In this document: positions 1-12,576 of the stretch, one piece after another
How the letters are laid out: the number at the start of each line of letters is the position of its first letter
Position numbering within the stretch: the first letter of the stretch is position 1
Assembly (NCBI RefSeq): GCF_022605165.1
Contig: NC_063074.1
Span: 461,501 to 525,500, forward strand
Source of the DNA: Purpureocillium takamizusanense
Taxonomy: Eukaryota; Ascomycota; Sordariomycetes; Hypocreales; Ophiocordycipitaceae
Direction: 5' to 3'
Length of the DNA stretch: 64,000 bases
The notes under the pieces: generated by a model
Told to the model about the DNA's origin: nothing
Database searches by the model: none
Seen by the model: the letters and a program-made list of their open reading frames with translations, nothing else
Position numbers and translations under genes: made by a program

Positions 1-148
1 GCACATCCACGTGCTGGTTCGCGACGTCGACGACGACACTCTGGAAAGGTGGTCAGGAGAGCGGCCGAAGCGCGGCAGCGCATAGATAAGGCAGCGTTGC
101 GCTGGCAAATATAGAGTTGAATATAAACGCCCCGGACGGAAGGAGTGC

Positions 149-640
149 CTATGCCGTCCGCCTCGAACGGCGGTTCCCCTGTGGTGCCGCGCTCTGACCA
201 GGGCCTGCGGCGCCTTGCATTTCGGCCATCTTCTGGCGGCCCATGCCCAGCAGCCCAGAGCCGAGATAGATGCCGTACGCGGGAATCACTGACCAGAGAA
301 ACCACCCCCAGTTGCCGGCGAACATGACCACGACGGCGCAGGCCCAAGTGACCCAGATGACGTCGAACATGTACTCGGTCAGGCCGCGCGCGCCCATGTC
401 CTCGCCGGAGCTGCGTAGCGCCTTGGTTGCCGGGTCATACTTGGGTCGGCCCGAGGACTCGAGCACGTACTCGCAGATAAAGGCCGGGGTGGAGAAGAGG
501 CCGTAGGCAACCAGCGAGCGCGGGGCGACCAGGAAGTGCCACACCAGGAAGATGGTGTTGACGATGAGGCCCGTGAGGTGCAGGCCGTTGAGGGCGGCGG
601 CGTTATTCTTGGCCAGGTCCTTTTTCGCCTTTTGCGCCAT
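149..640 (-). CDS. SND2: SND2/TMEM208-family ER membrane protein
   Basis: An intronless 163-residue protein of the DUF788 (TMEM208/Snd2) family, which in yeast works in the SRP-independent route that targets proteins to the ER. The sequence opens with a basic stretch (MAQKAKKDLAKNN), then hydrophobic segments near residues 17-37 and 42-60. A polar loop with the family-typical PKYDPATK follows, then a second hydrophobic pair near 94-135 and a basic, Gly/Gln-rich tail ending RRSRRTA. Length and four-segment layout match the family. It is divergent from CDC27 with about 1.3 kb between the starts. The assignment rests on motif recognition; the ER location is from the family. Confidence 0.88.
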   Translation of the reverse strand: MAQKAKKDLAKNNAAALNGLHLTGLIVNTIFLVWHFLVAPRSLVAYGLFSTPAFICEYVLESSGRPKYDPATKALRSSGEDMGARGLTEYMFDVIWVTWACAVVVMFAGNWGWFLWSVIPAYGIYLGSGLLGMGRQKMAEMQGAAGPGQSAAPQGNRRSRRTA

Positions 641-1922
641 GGTGGGCTGTCGCGGGCCGCCGAGGGCTGCTGGTGTGTCTGTCGACTGTGGTGTGACGGG
701 AATGGATCAATGTCTGAACGGATGAGCGAGCGAGGCTGGGGCGGGGGGGTAGTATTGACGAAGATGTTGGGCGGTCTTTCACGTGGAGGACGTCCCGGGT
801 GGTGAGCACAGCAAGCGATGATGACACCTTGGAGGAGGAAGTGGTGGTTGGTGGAGATTGAGGTGACAGGGCCCAGGCTCCTTGCACTTGACTTGACGTG
901 GTGCGCGTGGAAACGGGAGGCTGGTGTGAAGTGAACCGCCCAGCGGTGGGTGGCTGGAGTGCCCAGGTGGCATGGCAGCCACTGCATGGATGGACCCGAC
1001 CCATTGAACGGGCGCACACCCCTCTCGCTGCAGTGGGAAACCCCACTGTTTGGGCAGGTTGCTGGGCAGAGACAGGCGGCGAACGCTTGCGCCTCGGCCA
1101 ATCAGGCGCCTGGGCTGGCACCAACAACATTGGGTCCGGGGGCGGCTGGCCGCTGGAAATGGGCGCTGAACGCTGAAATGGGTGCTGCCCTGGCGCAGGG
1201 TGCAGGCGCCGGGCTGGTGTTGCTGTGCGTGTTTCCATCCATGATCCCGCCTCTTTCCCAATCACCACGACAACCTCCCGTCATCACCGACAAGCCCTCG
1301 CGTTTTTGCTTGCTCGAGGCCGTCGCGGCCAGCCCTTTTGCTCCGTGCAGAGACGACGCCACGACTGCCGGGCGCTCTGCGGTGAGACGCCTCTGATTTT
1401 TTTCCCCTTCGTCTCCCGCGAGCAGCGATCCCCGTGTCTCCCTTGCTTTGAAGCCTCCGGCCGCAACCGTCTAGGCTGCCTTGCGCGGACCCACAGGCGG
1501 CAAGCGTTCACGATCACGGCCCAGCAAACTCGCAAGACGCCCGCCTTTTCTCTTCCTTCCACGTCCAGGAGGAGCCATTCAGCCGTCGTGTGAGCTGCTG
1601 CACCGGCTCTTGGACATTGCGGAAGCCTCAGCGGCTGTGAAGCCCAGTCGACAGCCTGGAGCGACAGACTTCCTTTCTGGCACGACGATCCCTCGACCGA
1701 CTTCGACTTTGACGACGAAACCTCGCCGACACGTCGACAACGCTTATTGACGCCTGCCTTTTTCTGCGAAAAGTCGGGTACGCACACCTGCTGAATCGCG
1801 AGCCGTAATCGACCACGGAAGTCTGCTCCGCATCGACGGATCCCATGGCAGTCTCACGCAGCTAAGCGCTCCATCCATCAGCTCGGAACACCGCTCGCCC
1901 GGCTGGCCCTGCCCTTCCCAGC
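641..1922. other. Intergenic region between SND2 and CDC27
   Basis: This 1.28 kb holds the divergent promoters and 5' leaders of SND2 and CDC27. Several open frames cross it on both strands, but they overlap each other, are Arg/Ser/Pro-rich and show no family motif. I see pyrimidine-rich stretches on the CDC27 side near 1540-1800, usual for fungal leaders, and no clear TATA box. Confidence 0.5.
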
Positions 1923-4453
1923 ATGGCGCCCAACCCGGCCGCCGTTGGCGGCCTCCTCCGCCAGGTAATACACTACCACCTGGACAATGCCGGCTACGAC
2001 AACGCCCTCTTCTTCGCCGAGCGACTCGCCGTTCAAGATCCAAAGTCCAGCGAGGCAACATATCTCTACGCCCTGTGCCATCTGCGGGTGGGCGACTACC
2101 ATTCCGCTTACGACGTCGGTAAGCCCCTGGGCTACCGCGGCCTGAACCTCAACTGTGCTTGGGTCTTTGCTCAAGCTTGCCTGGCGCTCGAGCGATACAA
2201 AGACGGCATAGTGGCGCTGGAGAAGTCGCGGGGGCTGTGGTCGCAAAAATGCAGCGTCGGCAAGCACTCCTCGACGGCCCGGACAGGGGCGCCTGATATA
2301 CCGGCGGTGCTGAACCTGTTGGGCAAGCTACATCGCGGCTACGGCGACAAGAAGAAGGCCGTCAGCTGCTTCGAGGAGGCACTGAAAAAGAATCCCTTCA
2401 TGTGGGATGCTTTCACGGCATTATGCGACATGGGAATCAATGTCCGCGTGCCGAACATCTTCAAGGCCAACGACACCCTACTACACAGCTTCGAACTGGA
2501 CGGAGGCGCCGCGGAGGGCAGGGAACACGTCGCCTCAAATTACCAGGACCCCGTATCAAAACGATCCGTGATGCGAAACGCTGCATCGGACATGGTCGAT
2601 CCTTTCCATGTAAACTTTGCGAACGTGGAGTCGCACAGCCCCACGGTCGACATGTTCACGGAACCGGGCGAAGACTTCATGTCCAAGATCCAGAACGCCA
2701 GGCTGAGGCTCGGAGTGTCGTCCAACAGCCAACCCACTATTGATGGAATGGAGACACCTGCGGGACCGTCATCGACTGACGTCTCTACGTCTCGCTCTGG
2801 GTATTCGCAAGAACCGCCACAAGCACCGGCCCGGCGAACACGCAATGCTCAGGGAATCGACACTAACATGGAAGCTCCACCGCGGATGAACTATCGGCTC
2901 GGCACGGCGAAGCGAGGCGTTCGGACACAAGACAGGGGCCAGGAACCGGCCGTGGAGCTCATGTCGGACGCTCCTAACGTGCCAACGACTGCCATGCGCT
3001 CCGGTGCCGTGAACACAGCCGATAGGAAACGAACGCTGTCCGGGCACCCTGTCGCCCGATCCACCAACACGGAGGAACCAGCCGCGCGGCGGAGCGCTCG
3101 GTTGAACATGTTCAAGTCGTCAACGAAGGCGAACACAGGAGGATCGACGACCCTGGGAACAGCGCAAGGCCGCGAACTGAAGAAGGCTAGGCCACCGGTC
3201 TCGCGGATTATGCGACCGGGCTCCAGTGGTTCCAGCGTCGGCCGAGTTGTTAGCGGTAACCGGAAGCCTCTGGAGGATCATGGAGATGTCGACCATGGAG
3301 AGACATCGAGAGTCAAAGAGGCCCCCTCGCAACCCGCCGTGGCGAGGCCGCCGGAGCTAGACGCAGCCAAGGTTGAGGAGGCCCTGAAGTGGACGCTGGA
3401 CCTCGTCAAGAAGCTCGCAAACGGGTACTACACCTTGTCGCGATTCCAGTGCCAGGAGTCGTTGCAGGCTCTGAGCGCGCTGCCGCCGGCGCATCAAGCG
3501 ACGCCTTGGGTGTTGGCCCAAATGGGCCGAGCCCACTACGAACAAGCTTCGTATGCGGAAGCCGAGAAGTTTTTCAGGAGACTGCGCGTTCAGGCTCCGT
3601 CTCGACTGCAGGACATGGAGGTGTACTCGACGATCCTATGGCACTTGAAGCGGGAGACGGATCTCTCGTTCCTGGCCCACGAGCTGGTGGACGCAGCCTG
3701 GCACTCCCCGCAAGCGTGGTGTGCCTTGGGCAACGCCTGGTCTCTGTCCAGGGACCCTGAGCAGGCCCTCAAATGCTTCAAGCGGGCCACGCAATTGGAC
3801 CCGAACTTTGCATATGCATTCACGCTGCAGGGTCACGAACACGTGAGCAACGAAGAGTACGAGAAGGCTCTGACGGCCTACCGACAAGCTATCGCGGCGG
3901 ACAGGCGGCACTACAACGCATATTACGGCATCGGGCGTGTTCAAGAGCGCCTTGGGGCGTATGACAAGGCGTACGACCACTTTTACGCGGCACAAGTCAT
4001 CAACCCGAATAATGCAGTCCTGATTTGCTGCATGGGCACGGTCTTGGAGAAGCAAAAGCAGATGGTGCAGGCGCTGAACGCGTACACCAAGGCGGCGGAG
4101 CTTGCACCGCGCGCGGCTCAGACGCGGTACAAGAAGGCCAGGGCTCTCCTTACGGTGGGCCAGATCGAGGCGGCTCAGCGGGAGCTCATGATCCTGAAGG
4201 ATCTGGCTCCCGAGGAGGCGACGGTGCACTTTCTGTTGGGGACGCTATACAAGAACACGGGCGAGAAGCAGCTCTCAGTGCGGCACTTCACCATTGCCCT
4301 ATCTCTTGATCCGAAGGTATGTGCAGGCCATACGAGGTAGACACCTATAGGGATGAGTGCGCTAACGGGTGATGATAGGCAGCACCGAAGATTAAGGAAG
4401 CAATCGAGAGCTTCGAGGACGACATACCGATGGACGACTCATTGATGGGATGA
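1923..4453 (+). CDS. CDC27: Anaphase-promoting complex subunit 3 (Cdc27/BimA/Nuc2)
   Basis: A TPR scaffold subunit of the nuclear APC/C ubiquitin ligase, which drives metaphase-anaphase transition and mitotic exit; APC3 binds the IR tail of Cdc20/Cdh1. Two exons (1923-4316 and 4379-4453) with a 62-nt GTATGT..TAG intron give 822 residues. The N-terminal TPR/dimerisation part spans about residues 5-190 (family-typical VIHYHLDNAGYDNALFFAERL and LLGKLHRGYG). A Ser/Thr/Arg-rich disordered linker covers about 200-475, and the C-terminal TPR superhelix about 480-798 (WCALGNAWSLSRDPEQALK, YNAYYGIGRVQERLG). The short last exon encodes an acidic tail ending DDSLMG; without splicing the frame stops just inside the intron, which supports the intron. 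Length is normal for ascomycetes. Confidence 0.95.
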
Positions 4454-5849
4454 GATGACGATGGGCAGGCGCTGGGACACAGGCGTCTGGACTGATTGCC
4501 GCGCTTACGGCGCATACCTCGCACAGCATTTGCACATTAATTGGGGAACGTGACGAGGTTGAATGAAAGTCAGGTAGCAAGACCTGACGGGCATGCTGCA
4601 TGGCATCGGCGTTGGCTTGGGAGGCGGACTTGTGCTGCGACGGATGGGTGGCCCTGGCGGTTGGAAGCGGGGCCTGTGTATAGGTAGTTGTGTAGAATAC
4701 GTCGCAACAAGTGTTCAACCGCCAGCACTTTGGAATACCAGCTATTTGTGATGTGAGAGGCGGTGCCGTTTTGCAATGGGGACGAAGTGCGTTTTCTTAG
4801 GCGGGCATCTGTTGCGTGGGATGATGTACGTAGGTAGCGGTCAAAGCGGTCAAGACACCCTGAACAGGGACTTGTGAAAGTGGACATGCGTCGCCTGGCT
4901 GCGACAAAGCACGCGACACAGTACAGCAGATAAGATCCGTTCGAAGGCAAGAGATGCGTCGCTTCGTTGCGTCCGACTTCGCAGCCGCGGTGGTGGTGAA
5001 AGAGGGCAAGTTGGTTCGACCGTTCGGAGGAGGTGCACACGACGCGTTGATTGGCCGCCTGGACGCGGCGCGCCTCCACACCAGCTGCAAGTAGGCAGGC
5101 AGGATGGAAGAAGCGCGCGCGCCGCTCCCGTTCAGCGCAGGTCCCGTCCGCCCGTTCCGTTCGGGGGAAGGCGGCACGGGACACGCTTGCCCACCCTCAT
5201 CAGGTGCCGCACGACAGGTAGGCGGGCGCTGGCGGCGCACCAATTGCCCAGCTTGGGGCTCGGACCATTCCCCCCTGATGTAGGTATGACTCGGCCCACC
5301 CAAGACAAACCTAGCACTGGGGCGAGCAGCCTTTGCCCTGCCCCTCCCTCCCCAAAACGCAGCGCTGTCCAAGCCGAGTCCCCCCCCCCTCCCGTGAATG
5401 CCAGGCCCCTCCCTCCGTGGCCCCCCCCCCCAAAAGTCGCGCCAAAAGCTGCGCGCACAATAACAAAGGTACAAGGCCGCAATCCAACGTCGCAAATCAG
5501 CAGGTACACACCATTTTCACCCAAGCTGCCCTGCGGCGCCCATTTTCTTCCCACTCTCGATCCCTCCTCTTTTTTTTCCGCCCACGCCCCCCACCCCAAA
5601 ACAGGCATAGGCCGCAAGGACCGCGTTTACTGATTGCGTGCGCGTATTTAATCAAGGACCCCCGAAGCCCCCGCTTCTGCTATCTTCTGCTTGCCTCCTC
5701 TTTCCCTTCCCCCCTTCTCTTCCTGCACACCACTCTTGCACGCCTCTCTCTCTGTTTCTTTCTTCAAGCAACGTCATCATCTCGACGCGCCTTTTCGACG
5801 CGACGCATCCGAGTTACTTCTTCGCGAACACTCTTAAACACTCATCATC
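4454..5849. other. Intergenic region upstream of histone H4
   Basis: About 1.4 kb with the CDC27 3' side and the H4 promoter. C-rich runs occur at 5380-5440, and the last 200 bases before the H4 start are strongly pyrimidine-rich (CTCTCTCTGTTTCTTTCTTC type), common in highly expressed fungal genes. Open frames on the minus strand at 4570-5617 have no family signature. No divergent histone H3 gene is present. Confidence 0.5.
5645..5652 (+). promoter_or_regulatory. TATA-like element of histone H4
   Basis: The word TATTTAAT lies about 200 bases upstream of the H4 start codon and just before a long pyrimidine-rich leader. Position and context suit a TATA box for a strongly expressed histone gene. 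This is inferred from sequence only. Confidence 0.4.
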
Positions 5850-6357
<508 letters not shown>

Positions 6358-6805
6358 GCTACTGCTCCGACTTTTTGTGTGCATATACAGTGTCGCTGCT
6401 TGCGCAGGACACGCGGAGTGGAGATGGCTTGCTCTTTGTTACATTGATTGATTCATCACGGCGTTAAGGAACTGGGACACTCGAGGACAAGGCGTCAGGG
6501 AGACGCTCTACAAGGAAATGAATATCACCACATAAACAAGAACTTATGAATGACTGCATTGTGCCGTGACTCCTGAACCAAGTGCCTTTGTATATTCTCA
6601 TCATGATCGAGACATTGAAGTGTAGCGTCGAAGTACGGGCGCGCCAGCCGTGCTCAGGCTGTTTACGTCTAGCGCAGCCCGTACAAGCGGATCGGGTCAA
6701 CCTATGAAGCAAACATGGTGTGGTATCATAACATCATCAATAAAGTACAGGCCTGGAGCAGTCGCGGGGCGCGAGCGGCTTCTGGTGTGAAATGACCTCC
6801 CCCCA
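6358..6805. other. Convergent 3' intergenic region H4/TRS20
   Basis: This 448-base convergent interval should contain the 3' ends of H4 and TRS20. It is relatively AT-rich around 6520-6610 and 6720-6760. I see no open frame worth calling. Confidence 0.45.
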
Positions 6806-7421
6806 TCACAGATACTTGCGCCCGGCCGCCGCGACGCGCGTCCTGAACACGGGACTTCTAACTTCGGAATTCGGCTTGTAAAAAGGGCTCATAATGGCCT
6901 TGACCCAGTTCTCGTACACCTCGGTGAAGAACATCTTGATGGCCTCCTCGGTCGCCGGGCTGGTTGGGTTGGCGCCGATGGCCGTGGACGAGCGCGAGGA
7001 GCTGCCCGATGAGGGGCCGGTCGGCTGGTGGAGGAGGAGGAACTTGACGTTGGCGCCCGTGACGAAACATGAGATGTAGTTGTTGAAGAACTTGTCGATG
7101 CATTTGAGATACCTGACGCCCTGTCAGCGACGTGCCAAACCCTGGGGGATGGCGGCGCGCCCCCCTCCCCGACAGGCCCCCCCCTCCGTCGAGCAGCTTG
7201 CCGCTGCCAGCGACGGCGACGAAAGAAAGGACTCACATCTGGCCCTGCGCCCACTGCAGCTCCTCGGCAATGTCGAGGCTCGAGTGCAGGATGAACTGGT
7301 TCAGGTGGCGTAGCTGTTCGGTGAAGCGCGACTGGCCGTCGCCGCCTTGCTTGGACGTGCCGAACTCGTACTCGAATAACGGGTTGTCCTGGGTGCCGAC
7401 GATGGCGAAGTAGTAGCTCAT
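6806..7421 (-). CDS. TRS20: TRAPP subunit Trs20/sedlin (TRAPPC2)
   Basis: A small longin-fold core subunit of the TRAPP tethering complexes that act as Ypt1/Rab GEFs in ER-Golgi traffic and autophagy. Two exons (7421-7237 and 7112-6806) with a 124-nt GTGAGT..CAG intron that splits the Met codon of MYLKCIDKF give 163 residues. Family landmarks are the start MSYYFAIVGTQDNPLFE, LNQFILHSSLDIAEE, FFNNYISCFVTGANVKFLLLH and MFFTEVYENWVKAIMSPFY. Its start lies 472 bases from that of divergent MRPL31. The polar stretch DRPSSGSSSRSSTA near residue 94 is slightly longer than in animals. The identification is secure. Confidence 0.93.
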
Positions 7422-7893
7422 CGTTGCGGTGGTGAAGGGGCGCGCATCCGCGCAGCCTGGCTTCGTCTGCCGCGTCCTCCCAGTGTTCGAGTTCGATGGA
7501 CGATGGAGAGCTCAACGGAGCGGCGCTGGTGCGGTTGACTGCTCTGGAGGGGTGAGAGAGGCGAGCGGGCAACTGAACAGACCGGAGCTTGCTGGTGGTG
7601 CTGGTGGTGGTTGTTGGCGGATGGACGCCCCCATAGCAATGGCGCTTGCTGCCAGTGGTCGGGCACGCGCGGGAGGCGCTGGACCCCGCTAACGCGAGGC
7701 GGCCGCCGGGAGTCGCAATATTCCGGTCCACTTGCCCCCCGGCGGCGGCGCTCTGACCGGCCAGTCAAGCCATTCAATCCGCGCGACTCCAAAAAAGTCG
7801 ACGACCGTCCCCCAGTGCGAGAACCCTCGCCTCCCCGACCCGTCCCTGTCGTCGCCAAGCACGCAACACGTCGCCCGCGCCCACCGACCGACC
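7422..7893. other. Shared divergent promoter TRS20/MRPL31
   Basis: A 472-base GC-rich interval between two divergent start codons. It must hold both promoters. I found no TATA-like word and no other gene. Confidence 0.45.
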
Positions 7894-8300
7894 ATGTTTG
7901 GCCCGTTCCGCATCACGAACCCGCTCTCGGGCGGCCTGCTGTGGAAGATCCCCTGGCGGCTGTCCCGGTTCCAGAAGCGGCGGCACCGCCTGCGCCTGCG
8001 GGCCGTCGACGACGTCGTCGCGACGGTCGACGCCGCGCTCGCCAAGAAGGGGCAGACGCTCGAGGCGCTGGAGCGGTGGAAGGCCGAGATGCCGACCGAG
8101 GCGGAGATGCTGCCGCGGGACAAGTACACCATGTTTGACCGCAAGGCCAAGAAGTATCGCAAGGGCATCCACAGTACGTCTTGCCTTGACGCAGCCCTTT
8201 CCCCTCTCTCTCTCACAGTTGAATGGCTACTAACGTGGGCGCTCTAGAACTGCCAAAGTGGACGAGAGTTTCGCAGAGAGTCAATCCGCCGGGTTATTAG
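7894..8300 (+). CDS. MRPL31: Mitochondrial large-subunit ribosomal protein L31 (mL60)
   Basis: A fungal-specific subunit of the mitochondrial large ribosome. Exons 7894-8173 and 8248-8300 with a 74-nt GTACGT..TAG intron give 110 residues. The start MFGPFRITNPLSGGLLWKIPWRLSRFQKRR is typical of Mrpl31/mL60: a short basic amphipathic N-terminus, followed by LRAVDDVV, MPTEAEMLPRDKYTMFD and a basic end HKLPKWTRVSQRVNPPGY. The C-terminal exon is needed because the unspliced frame runs into unrelated sequence. It is somewhat shorter than the yeast protein. Targeting to mitochondria is inferred from the family. Confidence 0.9.
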
Positions 8301-8618
8301 TGGACAGACAGATGGATGACGGGGGAGTTTTACGACCTGGGCGACGACAGTTTTCCATTGAGCGAATGGTGAGGCAAAGGATGCAACGGCCTCGGCTGTA
8401 CAACAATTGATGGAGGCCGCTATGGGAGAGCAACAAGGTATTTGAGTCCTGGGCTATATGATGGACAAGGGAGCGACTGTAAGACTAGACTCTGGCGCAA
8501 AGGCCGGCACATTCCGCATCGAACTATAATTTCAACATGGACAAAAGATGTTTCATCGTCTCCATTGAGGGTATCTAAATTAAAATCTCTGGAGCCAAAC
8601 GATGCCCTGCCCAGGGTT
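8301..8618. other. Convergent 3' region MRPL31/CBC2
   Basis: A 318-base convergent interval, AT-richer near 8525-8600, expected to hold both 3' ends. Nothing else is visible. Confidence 0.45.
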
Positions 8619-9285
8619 TTATCGTACGTAGCGACCCTCCTCGTCGTAGTCCCTCAACCGCTCCTCCGCCTGGATGGCCCTGCCCACGCCGCCGCGGCCC
8701 TCATCGAAGTCCTCGCGATACTCGTCGCGCACCTGGCCGCCCGACTTGCCGCGACCGTATTGGCGGCCCTCCTCGAAGCCCGGGTCCAGGTCGGTGCGGA
8801 TGATGCGCTCGTCGAGCTTGGTGCCGCCAATGTACTTCATGCAATCGAGTGCGTCTTGGTGCGTGTAGTACTCGACGAAGCAAAAGCCGCACGGCGTCTT
8901 TTGGAAGCGGTCGAGGCCCATGACGAGGCGCTTGATTTCGCCGCACTTGGAGAAGAGCTCGTAGATTTGCTCTTCCGATGTGAAGAATGATCTGGAGCGT
9001 GTGAGCGTGGGCACGAGTTAGAGCAGGCTTTCAATGGGTGAGAGTTACAGGTTGCCGACGTAGAGGGTCGTGGCATTGGCGAGGGGATCGACGGCGGGTT
9101 CAGGCGGCGCCTCCTGGTGGTCGTCGTCGCGGTCACGCCGGCGCTTGTTCTGATCCGCAGCGTGAGTTCCGGGGAAACTGTAGGTGGTGGAGAAGGGGGG
9201 TATCTGCGCGACGTACCCTGCTCTGGTAGTAGGCGCTCGGCCGGTCGAGGCGGTCGACTGTGCTTCTGGGAGCTCCAGGGCGCAT
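8619..9285 (-). CDS. CBC2: Nuclear cap-binding complex subunit 2 (CBP20)
   Basis: The RRM subunit that contacts the m7G cap in the nuclear cap-binding complex, acting in splicing, export and decay. Exons 9285-9217, 9149-9049 and 8991-8619 give 180 residues. The RRM has RNP2 LYVGNLSFF and RNP1 CGFCFVEYY, then [13 protein letters not shown] and the [14 protein letters not shown] tail that closes over the cap. The N-terminal LDRPSAYYQ feeding a basic NKRRR run is typical of fungi. Introns are 67 nt (GTACGT..CAG) and 57 nt (GTAACT..CAG). An in-frame ATG also exists at 9342 and would add 19 residues. I prefer 9285 because conservation begins just after it, but this is not settled. Confidence 0.93.
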
Positions 9286-9860
9286 CTTGAGCGTGAGCCG
9301 TTGCGACAACGCTGGGTATCCGCTGCGGTGATCGATGTTCAAATCAAGGGCCGAAGCCTCCTATCCACTGGCGAAGACTGTTGAGAGCAGCGTATACGTG
9401 GCTTAAATTCGGCGAAGCGGGTCGCGTTTGCAGAGGTGAAAGAAAGTTGCTGCACGGGCAGGTTGAGAGTGATGAATTGGCGATGGGTGCGTGGAAAGGC
9501 TGTTGTTGGCTGGCCGCTAGGTGATGTGGAGCAGCACCTGGGCAGCTGCTGCAACAAGCGGCACGCACACGCGCGCGCTAGTAATCGATCTGCCAGCCGC
9601 GCTTTTGCCAGCCCAGCCTGGAGGTGGTGGCAGACAGAGGTGGGTGCCGTGCAGCATCCAATCCACCTCGACCTACCTACGCCAACAAAGCACCTTGGGA
9701 CCTGCCACTTTTTTTGCCCATCAACTTACCAAGTCGCAGCTTTGCCGCCTCACAACACCACCACGAGCCGCCTCTCCCTCTCCCTTGCCGCCGCGAGAAG
9801 CTGGCCACGGGCCGCCGCTGCCGAATTCTTCTCTTGCACTCGCCCTCGCCGCGCCGCAGA
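9286..9860. other. Shared divergent promoter CBC2/NUP82
   Basis: A 575-base interval between divergent start codons, with both promoters and pyrimidine-rich sequence near 9680-9800 on the NUP82 side. No further gene is seen. Confidence 0.45.
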
Positions 9861-12576
9861 ATGCCCAAGGTCAAGCACTACTCGGCGGCCTGGCTGTCGG
9901 GCGGCGCCACGGGCCACCAGCTGTTCGAGCCGTCGGCAGAGTCGATGCGATCGCGGGCGCTGTCGCCGGCGTACTCGTCCAAGAAGAAGCCCGTCCCGGG
10001 ACCGCGGAGGACCATTGCGCGACGGGGCACCGAGGTCTTCGTCGCCGTAGGCAAGGAAATCCGCTGGGGCGACCTCGTCTACCTCAAGGATGAGTGGGCG
10101 AGCAAGCTCCAATCGAGGGCGCGATCCGGCTCCGCCGTTCGCATCAAGAGGGAAGATTCGTATCATTCCATTGATGGCGATGGCGACATCGGGGCCGCGC
10201 CAGGGCTTCGAGTGAGTGGTAGCAACCATAATGTGCACCTTTAGACGCGACTGCTGACGTGCCTTGCAGGTCCTGAAAACGCCCGTGGCTGAAGACATCC
10301 GCCAGCTCATCATCTCACCCAACTCAAATTACCTCGCCATTCTCACGACGCATACCGTTCATATATGTGTGCTGCCGGATTCCTCACATCTCACCAGCGA
10401 GGATACGGGCCCCATGCGCCCGAAGATCTTCACACTTGGGCCTACAACGCACGTCACCTCTCGATCGTCCATTGCGTCTGCGCTGTGGCATCCGCTGGGA
10501 GTTAACGGCTCCTGCATAGTAACGGTCACGACAGACGCAATCGTCCGTCTCTGGGAGCTGTCTCCCGAAAACCGCTGGTCGTTTGACAGTCCTGCTACTT
10601 CAGTGGACCTCAAGAAGCTCGCCGATGGTACCACGCTGGACCAAGACTTTGCTGCGTCGACGACCACCACCAACAAGGGCTTCTCTCCTGACAGCTTCGA
10701 GATGGAAGTGTCTGCCGCCGCCTTTGCGACTAAGGGTTCGGGCGGCTGGAATCCAATGACTCTTTGGGTGGCGATGCGGGAGGGAGACGTGTACGCGTTG
10801 TGCCCCTTGTTGCCACAGCGCTGGGCACCCCCTCCCACGCTTATACCGTCCCTGTCCGTGTCCATTGTCACCACGGTGGCCAGCATCGAAGATGACCCAG
10901 CCGTGGACGACAATGAGAGGCTCCTGGCTCAGCAGCAGATGCAATGGATGGGCGAGCTGGATTCTCAGGAACCCCAAGTCATTGACGGTCCGCCCGGCGA
11001 ACCTCCCGTCGAGGTGTTTACCAGACCATCCCACCCAGGGGCGATTCCGAGGCTGCAAGGCCCGTTCTACCTCGACAGCAACCCGGACACTAGTGACGAT
11101 CTCGATGCGACAATTACCGACATCTTGGTCATTGGCAAGAAGACCGAGACGGACGATTTGATGATGGGCGAGGACGAGGAACTGGATATGGACGGGGATC
11201 AGGAGGGCCTGTCTCTGGCCGTCATCTGCCTGTTGTCCACCAGCGGCCAGGTCCGAGTTTACTTGGACCTCGAGGGTGTGCAGGCTCAGTGGCTGCCGCC
11301 CAGACGCAAGTCAAAAGCGACAAGGGTGCCGGCGGCACTGGACCAGCCATCGCTCCTTGCCTTCCAGGCCATTGATACGATGAGCCCGGTCGAGGTCACG
11401 GAAGAGAGCTGGCCCCTGTTCAGCACCGACGTCATGTCCCGCTACAACTTCTTCGTCACGCATCAGGCCGCGATCATGTTTGTCTCGCTTACGTCGTGGG
11501 TGTTCCGTCTAGAAGGCGAGCTACAGGGCGATCACGAGGCTGGCACGGACTTCAGGATTGGCTTGTTGGTGAACTCGCAGTCTGCTAGGGACAGAATCTT
11601 CGCGCAACCAACGGCAGACATCGCCGTTCCCTTGGCTGCCGCTGTGGCCATTCGCGACCCGGACCTGGGCTACTTTCTGCTGTCCGCAACGCCCCATGAC
11701 CCGATCGCGCTCACCTTCGAGACGCCCGATATCGACCTTGCGCCCATTCGCGATGAGAGCCCGGCATGGGAGCGTGAGGCGAGCATGGCGCCATTGGACT
11801 TTTACGAGCCTCGGCCCGTCTTCAACCCGCCGTACGCATTCGACGAGGGCTCGTCCTTGCCCGCATTACTCGACCGGTTGAGGAGTTCAAGCCGCAAGAC
11901 GCTGGTCAAGCAGGAAGTGAAGCTCAGCCCCCTCACGCTCCAGATATTCACGGATATGCACAAGGTTCTGAGCGATGAGACGTATAAGCTTGGGCTCGCA
12001 GCTGCAGAGGTGTTTCGGCGGTGCGAGCTGCTCCAGTCGGAGCTTCGGCAACAGGTGAGCAAGGCAAACGAGGTCAAGGGCAAGATCGATGCCATCGGCG
12101 GGGCCAGCCGCGATAACAACGAGGCGGACAACGCTATGTACGATCGACGCATTTCTGAGGCAAAGGAGCGGCAGGAGAGGCTCGCGGAGCGAGTGGAGAA
12201 GCTGCGCAAGGTCGTGGGCAAAGCGACGACGAGAGAGCTCAGCGCCAAGGAGCGAGCTTTCGTGGAGGAAGTGAGGACGGTAGAGGCCAGCGTGACTCGC
12301 CTCACGGGAGGCGAAGAAGCCGGGATGAGGCAACGGTCAAAGCAGTTGTGGAAGCGACTGGATGAGGTGAAGCGCCTGCAGGGAGAACTTGTGGGCGAAG
12401 TGGAGTCTCTACGGAGGTCCGGGGACGTCGAGGTGGCGATGTCGGCCGGCGAGCTGAGGATCCCGCAGGACATACGGCGCAGCAAACTCCAGCAGGTGCA
12501 AGGCTTACTGTCTCGTGAGACGGCCATGGTGGAGGCCGTGACGGCGCGACTGGAGCGCCTGCAGAGCACCATGTAG
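9861..12576 (+). CDS. NUP82: Nucleoporin Nup82
   Basis: Cytoplasmic-face nucleoporin that anchors the mRNA-export platform (Nup159/Nsp1) on the nuclear pore. Exons 9861-10211 and 10270-12576, with a 58-nt GTGAGT..CAG intron in phase 0, give 885 residues. The N-terminal half fits the Nup82 beta-propeller, with MPKVKHYSAAWLSGG at the start, then DIRQLIISPNSNYLAILT, IASALWHPLG and DAIVRLWEL. An acidic loop DDLMMGEDEELDMDGDQ lies mid-propeller. The C-terminal part, about residues 695-875, is heptad-like and charged (ERQERLAERVEKLRKVV), matching the coiled coil that binds Nup159 and Nsp1. Length and order match Pezizomycotina Nup82. Confidence 0.9.

Noticed and set aside
4570..5617. Overlapping minus-strand frames upstream of H4
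   Set aside because: All are Arg/Gly/Pro-rich in GC-rich DNA and none matches a divergent histone H3 or another family.
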